Assembly (NCBI GenBank): GCA_019639055.1
Contig: JAHBSP010000011.1
Span: 1-53,317 of the forward strand
Direction of reading: 5' to 3'
DNA length: 53,317 nt
Origin: Microbacteriaceae bacterium
GTDB lineage: Bacteria; Actinomycetota; Actinomycetes; Actinomycetales; Microbacteriaceae
Shown here: positions 9,772-20,868 of the stretch, piece after piece
How positions within the stretch are numbered: the stretch's first letter is position 1
Layout: the number at the start of each line of letters is the position of its first letter
Notes under the pieces: model-generated
Seen by the model: the letters and a program-made list of their open reading frames with translations, nothing else
What the model was told of the DNA's origin: nothing
Database searches by the model: none
Position numbers and translations under genes: made by a program

Positions 9772-10861
9772 TAAGCGCCTGCCTTTGCGAGTGTGTTTAC
9801 AGCTTTAACAATTCTGTCCAAATCTTCCTGAGTCAGAGAAGGATGAACTGGAATAGATAACACAGACTTGGCTGCTTGTTCAGTTACTGGTAAGTCTTCA
9901 GGGCGCTGGAAGGAAGGAAGCCTATGGTTTGGTACCGGATAATAAACACCAGAGCCAATGTTGTAGTCATCACGCAATGCTTGCTGGAAACCATCCCGGT
10001 CTTCGCCGACGAGTATTGTGTATTGGTGATAGACGTGGGTTGAGCCTTTTGCCACCTTTGGTACTACTACACCTTCTAGATTGGTATCAAAGAATGCTGC
10101 GTTTCTCTGCCTAGTCTCAGTCCAAGCAAGGACTTTCTTGAGCTGCTCTCTACCAATGGCCGCATGGATTTCAGTCATACGGGCATTGAAACCAACAAGC
10201 TCATTTTGATAAACAATTTCCTGCCCTTGGTTTCTGAGCAGCCTTGCCTTACGCTCAACACCCGGATCAGCGGTCGTAATTATCCCGCCTTCACCACTGG
10301 TCATGTTCTTTGTTGGGTAAAGACTAAACATAGCGAACGTGCCAAAGCTACCTACAGGTGCGCCATCAATAGTTGCACCATGAGCTTGTGCAGCATCTTC
10401 GAAAAGTTTCAGATCGTGCTTTTTGGCAATTTCTAAAAGTTCTGGAACCCTAGCAGGATGCCCATAAAGATGCACCGGCATGATACCGACAGTCCTGTCA
10501 GTAATTACAGCAGCAACTGATTTCGGGTCAAGAGTAAAAGTATCTATATCGATGTCTGCAAAGACCGGAGTAGCACCGGTGAGAGCAACCGAGTTAGCTG
10601 TTGCAGCAAAAGTGAATGAAGGCACAATAACTTCATCGCCAGGGACAACGCCGGATGCTAGTAAACCAAGGTGTAGACCAGCAGTGCCTGAGTTTACAGC
10701 GATAGCTGCACGCCCATCCACTAATACTTTAGAGAACTCTTCTTCAAAGGCCTTAACCTGAGCTCCTGAGCTAACATCCCTGAAGCTAGGACGGCATCCA
10801 CAGCTGCCCGCTCTTCCTTGCCAATCAGCGGTCTCGCGGCCGGTATGAATTCTGTGCTCAA
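9771..10861 (-). pseudogene. wbpE: DegT/DnrJ/EryC1/StrS aminotransferase (WbpE-like), one frame slip
   Basis: This is a PLP-dependent sugar aminotransferase. It has 'NSGTAGLHLGLLA', 'FEDAAQAHGA' and the PLP-lysine segment 'YPTKNMTSGEGG'. In the WbpABED pathway it makes the 3-amino group of UDP-GlcNAc3NA. The true N-terminus ('EFIPAARPLIGKEERAAV') lies in another frame; adding one G to a GG run near 10755 gives A-Q-G-A-Q-V-K and joins the parts. The start is probably TTG at 10861, which overlaps the stop of the acetyltransferase gene (TTGA). All later sequence is in one open frame of normal length. Confidence 0.82.
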
Positions 10862-11456
10862 TATGCATCTGCCTCTAAGCAAACCTGCTTCTTCAATATA
10901 TTTGTCGCCACTTGATGGACAGACCCAAACCCCTAATTCTTGCTGTTGTAGCGGAAGCTCTGCTTTACCTACCCAGCCCACACGCTTGGCAGGTACACCC
11001 ACCATTAGTGCAAATGCTGGCACATCTTTAGCAACGACAGCGCCGGCTGCAATAGTTGCCCAGCGACCTATTGTTACAGGGGCAACGCAAACAGCTCTGG
11101 CGCCGACAGCAGCGCCTTCTTCAATAGTCACTCCGACAGGTTCCCAATCATGTGCGCTTTTTAGTGAGCCGTCTGGGTTGACTGAACGAGGGTAGGTGTC
11201 GCTGATAAGACAACTGCCGGCCCTATAAAAACACCGTTACCAAGTTTTGCTGGCTCATAAACTAAAAGCGTAATTCTGCACCTTGCAGTTATCGCCGAGC
11301 TCAACGCCGGTGCCTATATAAGCACCTCTGCCCACAATGCAATTTTGCCAAGCTTGGCGTTTTCCCTCACCTGTGCTAAATGCCAGATCTTTGTACCATC
11401 TCCACAGATTGCTGATTCAGCTAAATCTGCACCCCTGGAGCCTTAAAAACAGTCAT
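10858..11456 (-). pseudogene. wbpD: UDP-2-acetamido-3-amino sugar N-acetyltransferase (WbpD-like), frame broken
   Basis: This is a left-handed beta-helix acyltransferase. Reading across frames gives a start MTVFKAPGADLAESAICGD, hexapeptide repeats, and the typical tail 'KDVPAFALMVGVPAKRVGWV' followed by 'LQQQELGVWVCPSSGDKY'. It would N-acetylate C3 to give UDP-GlcNAc3NAcA. Several slips are needed (for example GGGG near 11433 and others between 11180 and 11330). ATG at 11456 overlaps the TGA of the preceding gene, so coupling was the original design. The C-terminal open part covers about 10870-11131. Confidence 0.72.
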
Positions 11457-12150
11457 ACTTTTCCAAACAGCCTAAACCCTAAACACCATCTGCCTGGCAC
11501 ACCTTTTACAACAACATTATTAGGGTACGGATTTTGTTACTACAGCACCGTAAGCTCCAATCACTGAATTTTCTGCAACTGTCAAGTTCTGTAAAACTAT
11601 GGCGCCAGAACCAACTAAAACAGACTCAGAAATTAGAGCACCACCTGCTATGGTCGCATTTGGATTGATGGTCGTGAAATTCGCAACAATCGTGTCATGA
11701 CCAATAGTGGCAGCCGTGTTTAGCAAAACATGTTCTCCTACATTCACATTGGTGCTAATGATACAGCCAGGGGCTACTATACTACCTTCGCCGATGGAAA
11801 CATTCGACCCTAATGTTGCGCTTGGGTGCAAGACTGTTGCGAATCTTAAACCTAAATCCTTTATTTGAAGACTAATTTTTATCCCAGGATCTGCAATATG
11901 ATGATAATGAACAGGTCATCACCATTATTTTGAATGTATTCGTTTAGTGAAGCAGTAGTTCCTAAGAACCGCACCGCGAGTTGATTCAGCTTGGTTCATT
12001 TTCCTCGTCCAAAAATCATCAACGATTCCGATGAGATTAAAAACTGGAAATTCCGTAGCGCTATTCACTGCCCTTACAATATCTACAGTTTCTCTCCCTG
12101 ACCCGCAGCGCCAATGATAATTAGATTCTTCTGAGTTATTGACAAGTCAT
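11453..12150 (-). pseudogene. pglD: Sugar O/N-acyltransferase (PglD/NeuD-like), frame broken
   Basis: The N-terminal Rossmann-like part starts 'NLIIIGAAGQG' (about 12130), and the C-terminal beta-helix is seen in 11520-11831 ('HPSATLGSNVSIGEGSIVA'). The final strand reads NNVVVKGVPGRW in the next frame. This architecture is that of PglD, which N-acetylates UDP-4-amino-sugar to UDP-bacillosamine. Slips lie near 12095, 11975, 11900 and 11523. The start is uncertain: ATG at 12150 needs one inserted T, otherwise TTG at 12145. It follows the PglE-like aminotransferase directly, as expected for the pathway. Confidence 0.7.
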
Positions 12151-13297
12151 CTACCTTCTGTTGAAGGAAGTCATAAATAGCAGATTCAATCCGATTTTTT
12201 TCTCTATCGGACAAGGAAGATCCGCTAGGTAGCGTAAGCCCATTCGTAAATAGAAACTCAGAATTACCATTGATAGATGAAGAATAACCTTCAAAAACTG
12301 GTTGTAAATGCATCGGCTTCCAAAGAGGTCGCGACTCTATATTTCTTTCGTCTAAGTGGATTTGGAGCTCTGAAGATGTCCAGCCAGTTAATTCACTATC
12401 TACAATTATCGACGTCAACCAGTAATTATCTTCATCATCAGACTCTGATCCAAAAATTTTAACACCCACGATTGACGAAAAAAGTTTTGTATAGAAAAGC
12501 CTGTTTGCCTTTCTCTTTAAAATCATTTCAGGCAACCTAAGAAGCTGAGCCCTTCCAAGTGCAGCCAAAATATTACTCAGCCTATAGTTGTAACCAATTT
12601 CAGTATGTTCATAATGAACTCTAGATTGCCTAGCTTGTGTAGCCAAATATTTTAACTTGTGAGCAATTTCCTGTAATCAGTTATTAATAAGGCGCCCCTG
12701 CCCGAAGTAGTAATAATCTTATTCCCGTTGAATGAAAAGATTGCTGCGTCGCCAAAACTCCCCGCAGGTTCAGAATTATGTGCAGCACCAACCGATTCAG
12801 CTGAGCTCGCGTGATGACTGGTATACCCTAGTTGAGTTAGATATCCCTTAATAATTCTGAATAGTTTGCTGTCTTTCCAAGTAAATCCACAGGAACGATT
12901 GCAGAAACCTTGACATTCCTATCGTGTAAGTTGCGGATAGTGTCTTCCAAAAGAACGGTGTCAATATTTCCAGTTCTCAAGTCTGAATCAATAAAATATG
13001 GAGTCGCTCCACTGTAAACAATCGCATTTGCAGTTGCTGCAAAAGTCATACTTGAGGTCAGAACTAGGTCTCCTTGGCCAATATTATTACTCAAAAGCGC
13101 CAAATGCAGCGCTGCTGTTCCCGAAGAGAGAGCTACCGCATACTTTCTGTCAGATAAAAGCAGCAAGTTCTGTTTCAAAAGAATCCACCTTCTGGACCTA
13201 AAGGAGCTATCCATCCTGAATTCATAGCTCGGTTTACTGCTTCTTTTTCTAAATTTGAAACATCTGGAGGAGAAAGAAAAATTTGCGCATCAGTCAT
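12151..13297 (-). pseudogene. pglE: UDP-4-keto sugar aminotransferase (PglE-like), frame broken
   Basis: The reconstructed protein begins MTDAQIFLSPPDVSNLEKEA, then 'SGTAALHLALL', 'TFAATANAIVYSGATP', the PLP lysine in 'FSFNGNKIITTSG' and 'YNYRLSNILAALGRAQL'. These are hallmarks of the PglE/LegC branch of DegT aminotransferases, which makes UDP-4-amino-4,6-dideoxy-GlcNAc. Slips are seen near 13200, 12835 and 12680. The start ATG at 13297 overlaps the dehydratase stop by 8 bp. The 3' end is unclear because the frame runs on into the PglD-like gene; a fusion is possible but a slip is more likely. Confidence 0.75.
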
Positions 13298-15056
13298 TAT
13301 TGCTCTCCTCAGACCTAGAAAGAAAAACCTCTAAGTTTAGAGTTTTAGGGGATAAATTAGGAATAATGGTATGACTAATCTTCGGATGAAAAGGCTTTTC
13401 AAGATTTTCACCTTCACCGGATAACTCTTCATGTAGCTTCTCTCCCTGGCGCAACCCAGTGTAAACAATATCAAGCTTCTTCCTACTGAATTGCAACATC
13501 TTTTCGGCTATGTCTTGGATTCTTACAGGCTCCCCCATATCAAGAATTAGCAATTCACCTGGCCTGGCAATACCCCCTGCTTGAATCACCAACTGACAAG
13601 CCTCTGGGATGGTCATGAAATATCTAGTGGCATCAGGGTGTGTGATTGTAAGAGGTTTATTTTGCTCAATTAAGGAAAATAGGGTTGGGATTAGTGAACC
13701 CCTGCTGCCAAGAACATTACCGAACCTAACAGAAATATACCTTTTCCCAGATTTATCAGCGAACCATGAAGTCAGTCTTTCTCCATATCTTTTTGAAAGG
13801 CCTAAAAAGCTAGTTGGGTTTGCAGCTTTGTCAGTAGAAATATTCACGAAAGTTTCCACTCCTGCTTTCATGGCAGCTTCAAGAACGTTTAACGTACCCA
13901 AGACGTTTGTTTTCCAAGATTCAGTGGGAAATTGTTCTAACATTGGTAGATGCTTAAGTGCAGCTGTATGAAAAACAACTTGCGGCTTTCTCTCATCGAA
14001 TATTTTTTGCAAACTCTCTTGATCTCTTATATCAGCAAGTATCACTTCTTTCGTATTAAGCAAGCCGTTGCCAAATACATCTAGTTCTGTGCTTTGTAAA
14101 GCTGACTCGTCACGATCGAGCAACATCAATTCACTGGGTCCAAATTTATATACTTGCTTAGCTAAGACACTGCCTATAGAACCTCCCGCCCCGGTTACAA
14201 GCACTCTTGCTCCAGTTATATATGAGGAAATTGTTGAAGTGTCCAGGTTTAATGGTGATCTGCCGATGAAGTCACTTATATCAATATCTCTGAAGTCATT
14301 TAGTGCAGCGCCTTCTTCTGTAACTTCTTTCAGGGTTGGCGAAATATAAAGTTTCAAATTTGCTTGCGAAGCCATTTTAGTTAAATCTGCCATTACCTCA
14401 CGATCGAGGTTCAAAACAGAAATCACCAGTGCTTCCGCGTTAGTTGCTTTTGCAACCTGAATTAAATCTGATCTGTTGCCAAGCACAGGAAATCCATCAA
14501 GCTCCCTGTTCTTTTTCAATCCGTCATCGTCAATAAAACCCACGGGGTAGTACTCAGAATTTTTGTCATGAAGAATCTTTTTAACCACCAAATCTTCCCA
14601 AATATCCAGCACCAAATATCAGAGCTGGCTTAGCGTTGAGAGTCTTTATATTCTTTGTAAGAAATCTATTAACAATCTCGTCCAGAGATAGCGCCGCCAA
14701 GAGCAGCCAGAAACGAGACACTAAACCAAGAAACTAAATTTTGAGAAGTGAACTCAATTTTCAAAAGAGAATCTGAAAATAAAGTCATAAAAATGACTGA
14801 TATAAACCCTGCAATCAAGACTGTTACTAGAATCGTGGGGACTTTATCCCAAAATTTAGTTTCGGATTTAGCAGAATATAGACCGGCAAAAGGTGCCAAT
14901 AGCTAGATGGGCAACAACAGCTACCACAAGCATTTGATAGTTATCAAAGCTCCATAAAATTACAAAAGAAAGTACCCACGCAAAAGTATCCAGAGTTGCT
15001 TTAAAAACCGTGCGCGCAGTTTGCCTCAGCAAGGGTTGCATTAATATACTATTCAT
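13290..15056 (-). pseudogene. pglF: UDP-GlcNAc 4,6-dehydratase, membrane type (PglF/WbpM/FlaA1-like), frame broken at N-terminus
   Basis: The 441-residue open part (13290-14615) contains the SDR domain with 'VLVTGAGGSIGSVLAKQV', 'HTAALKHLPMLE' and 'STDKAANPTSFLG', where Ser-Thr-Asp-Lys replaces the usual YxxxK as in WbpM/PglF. Upstream pieces in other frames (14669-14899, 14868-15056) give the hydrophobic N-terminal domain with about four membrane helices and the first Rossmann motif LIFGAGYLG. Slips lie near 14885, 14690 and 14605. It begins the bacillosamine branch by dehydrating UDP-GlcNAc. It is the first gene of the leftward operon. Confidence 0.83.
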
Positions 15057-15167
15057 CTGCTCATTGAATCATCGGCTAATGGAATGGTTAATATTTTCCT
15101 CTTTAGTTTATCCTGTATCCCCCTAGTAATATGATGTGTATCTACTACATACTTTGAAAGTAAATAA

Positions 15168-16378
15168 TTGAGGATTTATAGAAGAGTTTCGCAAATTGTC
15201 CTAAGCTTGCATGCCTCATGTGTAAGGTGGTTTTTCTTCAAAATTACTCCTAAAAAGAAGATTTACGATTGGGTAGTCATTGGCGCAGAAACCGCCGGAA
15301 TGTTAGAAAGAATTTCCTCTGAAATCCCAGATTCATGCAGTGTTAATATAAGCCCATATATTTTTCATAAGTATAGGTACAACTACGAATTCCCTGTTCT
15401 TACAAATTCAAAATTTAGTATTCTAAGCCGCAACTACTTTGGAGCAAAGCTTTTGGGCAAGCTTAGTGCTAAGGCCAAAGGTTTTTACTATTTAGGCTCA
15501 CACGGCTTGCTAAACATTCACGATGACGGAAGGGAAAGTGAATTCAAGTACCTGAAAGCAAGAAATATAAAAATCGTTTGCCAATTTATCGGAAGTGACA
15601 TCCGTTCAATAAAGCTATCTCAAGAAGCAGAGAAACGAACGGGAAAAACCTAATCATGGAACCTATATGCCAATAATCTAATCCGACAATGAACACTCCT
15701 GAGTTCGATCTTCGGTTAAAAATTGCAATGGTTGCTGATAAATACGCTAACCTAATCAGCACAGTTAGGGGCGATCAATTATATCTAACTATAGGGAAAC
15801 AGAACCATTTCATTACATGGTTCCAGATGAGGATCTTATCGAATCCCCCTAAAGTACATAAATTAGGCGACAGAATTCTAATAGTGCATGCTCCATCTTC
15901 ACCTATCATAAAAGGAACTCCGCTAGTAAGAGCAGCCATACGCCGGCTTAAAGATGAACATTACGATATTGATTATTTTGAACTAATCGGCGTCAGCAAT
16001 TCTGAGGTAAAAGAGAAACTTTCAAGAGCACATATCGCAATCAGTAACCTCTATGCCACCGTACCTGGTGTATTAGGAGTGGAGGCTATGGCAGCAGGCT
16101 GTGCATTGGTAACAAGTGCAGACGAAAACGAAGAGCCTGACTTACCTTCAGGCTCAAATCAAGCTTGGTATGTAACAAAGGACTACGAAGTATACGATCA
16201 CCTTAAAGATTTGATTGAGAATCCAAAAAAGATAACTCAATTTTCTGACAACGGTTTGAAATGGCTTAGAAAATATGGAACTGCTTCTGTCAGTGGAAAA
16301 AGAATTCGGGCTTGGCTTTCGTCAATAGATGAGCAGTGCAACTTAGTTTTAGTTACTTCCAGCAACTATCTCTGGTAG
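15168..16378 (+). pseudogene. Glycosyltransferase-like protein, frame broken
   Basis: Two frames (15168-15653 and 15689-16378) form one protein. The N-terminal part has 'GFYYLGSHGLL' and 'CQFIGSDIRS'; the C-terminal part has 'RILIVHAPSSPIIKGTP' and 'GVLGVEAMAAGCALVTS', the donor-site region of a GT-B glycosyltransferase. At least two slips in about 15645-15690 separate them. The GSDIRS motif links it to the partial gene at 1-698. The start is weak (TTG at 15168, no clear ribosome site). Its tail overlaps the convergent LGFP gene by 30 bp, which may be an artefact of another slip. Confidence 0.62.
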
Positions 16379-19300
16379 ACCGACGTTGTTTATAACTACC
16401 GTTCCGTTTACGAACACTTGATATTCTCGGCCATCACTATCGATTCTTGGAGAAGATATAGGGAACCCAAGCGTGCCAGAAGGCCCTCCTTGACTCCAAT
16501 AAAAACCTGATATTACACCTTCCTCGACCCGGTGAATCAAATAAGTAGGATGATAAACAAGCCAACCATTCTCAAACTCCTGAGAAACAGCACCACCACC
16601 ATAAGAAACCTGGAACGCAACAGGAGCACCCATAACACCAGAGTAATCACCTAAAGCTAGCCAAGAAGCTCTAATTTGCCCTGTCACGCTGTATACCGAC
16701 ATTACTCCTGAGGTCTGCTTCAAACCCCATACTGGAACGGCTGTGATTTACCACCAGCAACAACATTCGTTGAACCCTTTAGCCAACCTAAAGCACCAGT
16801 AACACCAGCAAGATCACCAAAATAATACTCACCAAAATCACGATCTAAACGATGAATACCAAACGACGGATGATAAACAAGCCAACCATTCTCAAACTCC
16901 TGAGAAACAGCACCACCACCATAAGAAACCTGGAACGCAACAGGAGCAATCTATAACACCACAGAGTAATCACTAAAGCCAGCTACAGTTTTAATTTGCT
17001 CCTGTCACGCTGTATACCGACATTACTCCTGAGGTCTGCTTCAAACCCCATACTGAAACGGCTGGTGATTTACCACCAGCAACAACATTCGTTGAACCCT
17101 TAGGCCAACCTAAAGCACCAGTAACACCAGCAAGATCACCAAAATAATACTCACCAAAATCACGATCTAAACGATATCACCAAACGACGGATGATAAACA
17201 AGCCACCATTCTCAAACTCCTGAGAAACAGCACCACCACCATAAGAAACCTGGAACGCAACAGGAGCACCCATAACGAGGCACCACCCAAAGCATTAAAG
17301 GAAGCACCAATCACTCCAGAAGTAGCAAACAATCTGAGCAGTAAAGACACCTGCCTGCTTCAAAACCCCATACTGGAACGGCTGTGATTTACCACCAGCA
17401 ACAACATTCGTTGAACCCTTAGGCCAACCTAAAGCACCAGTAACACCAGCAAAGACTCACCAAAATACTCACCAAAATCACGATCTAAACGATGAATACC
17501 AAACGACGGATGATAAACAAGCCAACCATTCAAACTCCTGAGAAACAGCACCACCACCATAAGAAACCTGGAACGCAACAGGAGCACCCATAACACCAGC
17601 GCTACCACCCAAAGCATTACTAAAGGAAGCACCAATCACTCCAGAAGTAGGGGTAAACAATCTGAGCAGTAAAGCACACCTGCAGAATCCTGCTTCAAAA
17701 CCCCCATACTGGAACGGCTGTGATTTACCACCAGCAACAACATTCGTTGAACCCTTAGGCCAACCTAAAGCACCAGTAACACCAGCAAGATCACCAAAAT
17801 AATACTCACCAAAATCACGATCTAAACGATGAATACCAAACGACGGATGATAAACAAGCCAACCATTCTCAAACTCCTGAGAAACAGCACCACCACCATA
17901 AGAAACCTGGAACGCAACAGGAGCACCCATAACACCAGAAGCAATTCACCCAAAGATTAAAGGAAGCACCAATCACTCCAGAAGTAGGGTAACAATCTGA
18001 GCAGTAAAGACACCCGCAGAATCCTGCTTCAAACCCCATACTGGAACGGCTGTGATTTACCACCAGCAACAACATTCGTTGAACCCTTAGGCCAACCTAA
18101 AGCACCAGTAACACCAGCAAGATCACCAAAATAATACTCACCAAAATCACGATCTAAACGATGAATACCAAACGACGGATGATAAACAAGCCAACCATTC
18201 TCAAACTCCTGAGAAACAGCACCACCACCATAAGAAACCTGGAACGCAACAGGAGCACCCATAACACCAGAAGCACCACCCAAAGCATTAAAGGAAGCAC
18301 CAATCACTCCAGAAGTAGGGTAAACAATCTGAGCAGTAAAGACACCCGCAGAATCCTGCTTCAAAACCCCATACTGGAACGGCTGTGATTTACCACCAGC
18401 AACAACATTCGTTGAACCCTTAGGCCAACCTAAAGCACCAGTAACACCAGCAAGATCACCAAAATAATACTCACCAAAATCACGATCTAAACGATGAATA
18501 CCAAACGACGGATGATAAACAAGCCAACCATTCTCAAACTCCTGAGAAACAGCACCACCACCATAAGAAACCTGTTTTTCTATTGAGATCCCAAAATTCC
18601 TTCGGAACGACCAAGCGCCACCCACGAACTAGCAATATACCCTGGCACCATAAAGTTTGATTGACCAAACCAATCATTGTAGTAGTTGAAAAAGTTCCTA
18701 TTACCGTACGCACCACAAGTTGCCCCTCCACCATAGCCAGCAGCTAGTGACGCAGCGTTGGGCTGATATGGAGTATAAACATAAAGTGCCGCTGTGGCCT
18801 GATTTTGAATGTATACGTTTGACCCACCGCAACTAGTTGATGGATTGTATTGAATATAGTTGTAACGCCCTGCTTGGTATGCCCTGATGTGCGGTAAATC
18901 TTGATACCTTTTGAACTGTTTAACGGCGTGGTAAATCTGGTTGAACACCCCGAAATATTGAGTGTCACAGACCGAGCTGTCGGGGCAGGCATAGCCCATG
19001 GCTCTGAGTAAAGTTAATGCCTGTCATAGGTACTTTTGGTAATTAGCCCTGCTCCTTTTGTAGGGTGACCAAGATATTGGATTAACCTTGCAAGACTGAG
19101 CCACTTCCCAAATACTTCGGCTGCAGAAAGTGACCTGCCACCCGTAAAAGCCCCACAAAGCTGCTTACCCGCTGACACGTGCTGGTGCCATACTCTACTG
19201 CTTTAGCAACCGGTGAAGCGCAACATCACCTCTTGCTAGATAAGAGTTTTTTGAGCTCAAGAAAGTTTGAATCTGAGCCACAGTCATCGAGTTGTAGTCA

Positions 19301-19490
19301 TAAATTCGATGTCGCTGGGATATGTACCCGGGATCAAAGTGAAAGGTCGGCAGCCGCTGCGCGTATTCTTTGTAGAACTAAAAACGTCTCCTACCGGCGT
19401 GCCAACTATTAAAGTCGCTAAAACTACGGCACTGCCAAGCACTGCGGCCGTTTTTGGGATAAGTCCAGATAGGCGCTTAAATAAACGCAT
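16349..19490 (-). pseudogene. Secreted LGFP-repeat surface protein, many frame slips
   Basis: The N-terminus (19400-19490) has basic residues then a hydrophobic stretch 'TAAVLGSAVVLATLIVG', a signal peptide. Reading across frames gives 'MTVAQIQTFLSSK', 'LVTLQKEQGLIT' and 'YACPDSSVCDTQYFG', known from a family of actinobacterial exported proteins. The body consists of tandem LGFP-type repeats (for example 'GALGWPKGSTNVVAGG', 'GVMGAPVAFQVSYGGGA', 'EFENGWLVYHP'), and the last unit has a canonical 'GTLGFPISS'. LGFP domains are thought to anchor proteins to the actinobacterial envelope. Almost every repeat carries its own indel, so one intact gene of roughly 1000 codons is likely mis-resolved here. 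Confidence 0.75.
16580..18625. repeat. Tandem 333-bp (111-residue) LGFP double repeats
   Basis: The segment coding for 'VSYGGGAVSQEFENGWLVYH' occurs seven times (around 16610, 16920, 17240, 17560, 17900, 18230 and 18560). The segment coding 'GGKSQPFQYG' occurs six times. In the clean stretch 18029-18625 one period is exactly 111 residues, that is 333 bp. The unit holds two LGFP motifs. Spacing in the DNA varies from about 310 to 340 bp because of indels, while the remaining bases are nearly identical between copies. Confidence 0.9.
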
Positions 19491-19527
19491 GTTACTAATG
19501 TTACAAAAGTTAGTCTGAAATTACCCT

Positions 19528-19550
19528 AAAAACTAATGCGATTCGCACTA
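19528..19550 (-). terminator. Terminator after the nucleoside operon
   Basis: On the minus strand a 6-bp stem (TAGTGC / GCATTA, loop GAATC) is followed at once by GTTTTT. It lies 35 bp after the deoA stop, as expected for a rho-independent terminator. The stem is short and includes a G-T pair, so strength is uncertain. Confidence 0.55.
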
Positions 19551-19584
19551 CTGCTAACGCAACTAGGGCACTAATGCAATAGCT

Positions 19585-20868
19585 TTACCCAATTTCAGCA
19601 GCAATAATTGGCTCTGGCTCTACCCACTCGGCTGAAATATCCAACGCACCAATTAGCGATTCTTCAGCACGAGCAAACTTTGCTTCATCCTCGGCGTGCA
19701 TCACATAAATCGCCTGGCCCTTGGTGACCTTATCCCCCGGTTTTACCAGCAAATCAATACCTGCCGCGTGGATGACCGGATCCTGCTGGCGAGCGCGTCC
19801 AGCACCCAGCCTCCAGGCTGCGTAACCGAAGGAAAGCGCGTCTTGCCTGCTAATGTAACCATCAGCCTCGGCGTAGTAAGTGTTGCTGTGCTTTGCCACA
19901 GGTAGCGATGCATCTGGATCTCCGGACTGGGCAGTAATCATCTGCCGCCAAGAATCCATTGCTTTACCGTTTTGTAGGTTCTCTGCCGGATCTACTCCTT
20001 CGACACCGGCGAGCGCGAGCATTTTCCGCGCAAGTGCCACAGTGAGTTCGACAACATCTGCTGGACCGCCACCCGCAAGAACCTCAACCGATTCACGAAC
20101 TTCATTAGCGTTCCCGATTGCGAGTCCTAGCGGGGTGTTCATATTGGTAATAAAGGCTGCGGTCTTTACCCCGGCATCGGTTCCCAAATCAACCATGATA
20201 TTGGCTAGTTCAGTGGCGCGTTCTTTAGTTTTCATAAAGGCGCCGGTGCCATATTTCACGTCGAGCACTAGCGCACCGGTGCCTTCAGCGATTTTCTTGC
20301 TCATAATGCTAGATGCGATAAGCGGCTGTGCCTCAACTGTCCCGGTTGCGTCTCGAAGTGCATAAAGTTTCTTATCGGCTGGGGCTAGCCCGCTACCTGC
20401 TGCGCAAACTACTGCGCCAACCTCTTCGAGGATTTCAAACATCCGCTCGTTGCTGATGTTTGCCTGCCACCCTTTAATAGATTCGAGCTTGTCGAGTGTG
20501 CCTCCAGTGTGCCCGAGTCCACGCCCAGAGAGTTGGGGCACCGCCACACCGTAGGAAGCAACCAGTGGCGCTAATGGAAGGGTGATCTTGTCTCCTACTC
20601 CACCGGTGGAGTGTTTGTCCGTGGTGGCTTTTGAAAGTGAGGAGAAGTTCATCCGCTCCCCCGATGCAATCATTGCCAGCGTAAAGTCACGGATTTCTCT
20701 GCGATTCATTCCGTTAAGCACGACAGCCATCGCGAATGCACTCATCTGCTCGTCTGCAACAAATCCACGAGTGTAGGCATCGATTAGCCAGTTAATCTGT
20801 TCGGTAGAGAGTTCATGCTTGTCACGTTTGGCGATGATGATATCTACAGCATCGAATGCTTCAACCAC
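19585..20868 (-). CDS. deoA: Thymidine / pyrimidine-nucleoside phosphorylase
   Basis: The 428-residue enzyme cleaves (deoxy)pyrimidine nucleosides with phosphate to base and pentose-1-phosphate. It has the family signature region 'STGGVGDKITLPLAPLVAS', and 'SGRGLGHTGGTLDKLESI' close behind. I place the start at GTG 20868 rather than further upstream: GGAGG lies 7 nt before it and the GTG overlaps the cdd stop by 8 bp. It is the last gene of the nucleoside uptake and salvage operon, so it should act on imported nucleosides and on deoxyuridine/uridine made by Cdd. Confidence 0.93.
   Translation of the reverse strand: MVEAFDAVDIIIAKRDKHELSTEQINWLIDAYTRGFVADEQMSAFAMAVVLNGMNRREIRDFTLAMIASGERMNFSSLSKATTDKHSTGGVGDKITLPLAPLVASYGVAVPQLSGRGLGHTGGTLDKLESIKGWQANISNERMFEILEEVGAVVCAAGSGLAPADKKLYALRDATGTVEAQPLIASSIMSKKIAEGTGALVLDVKYGTGAFMKTKERATELANIMVDLGTDAGVKTAAFITNMNTPLGLAIGNANEVRESVEVLAGGGPADVVELTVALARKMLALAGVEGVDPAENLQNGKAMDSWRQMITAQSGDPDASLPVAKHSNTYYAEADGYISRQDALSFGYAAWRLGAGRARQQDPVIHAAGIDLLVKPGDKVTKGQAIYVMHAEDEAKFARAEESLIGALDISAEWVEPEPIIAAEIG

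Noticed and set aside
16580..18625. CRISPR-like regular spacing of repeats
   Set aside because: The unit is 333 bp, fully coding and lacks spacers; it is a protein repeat.
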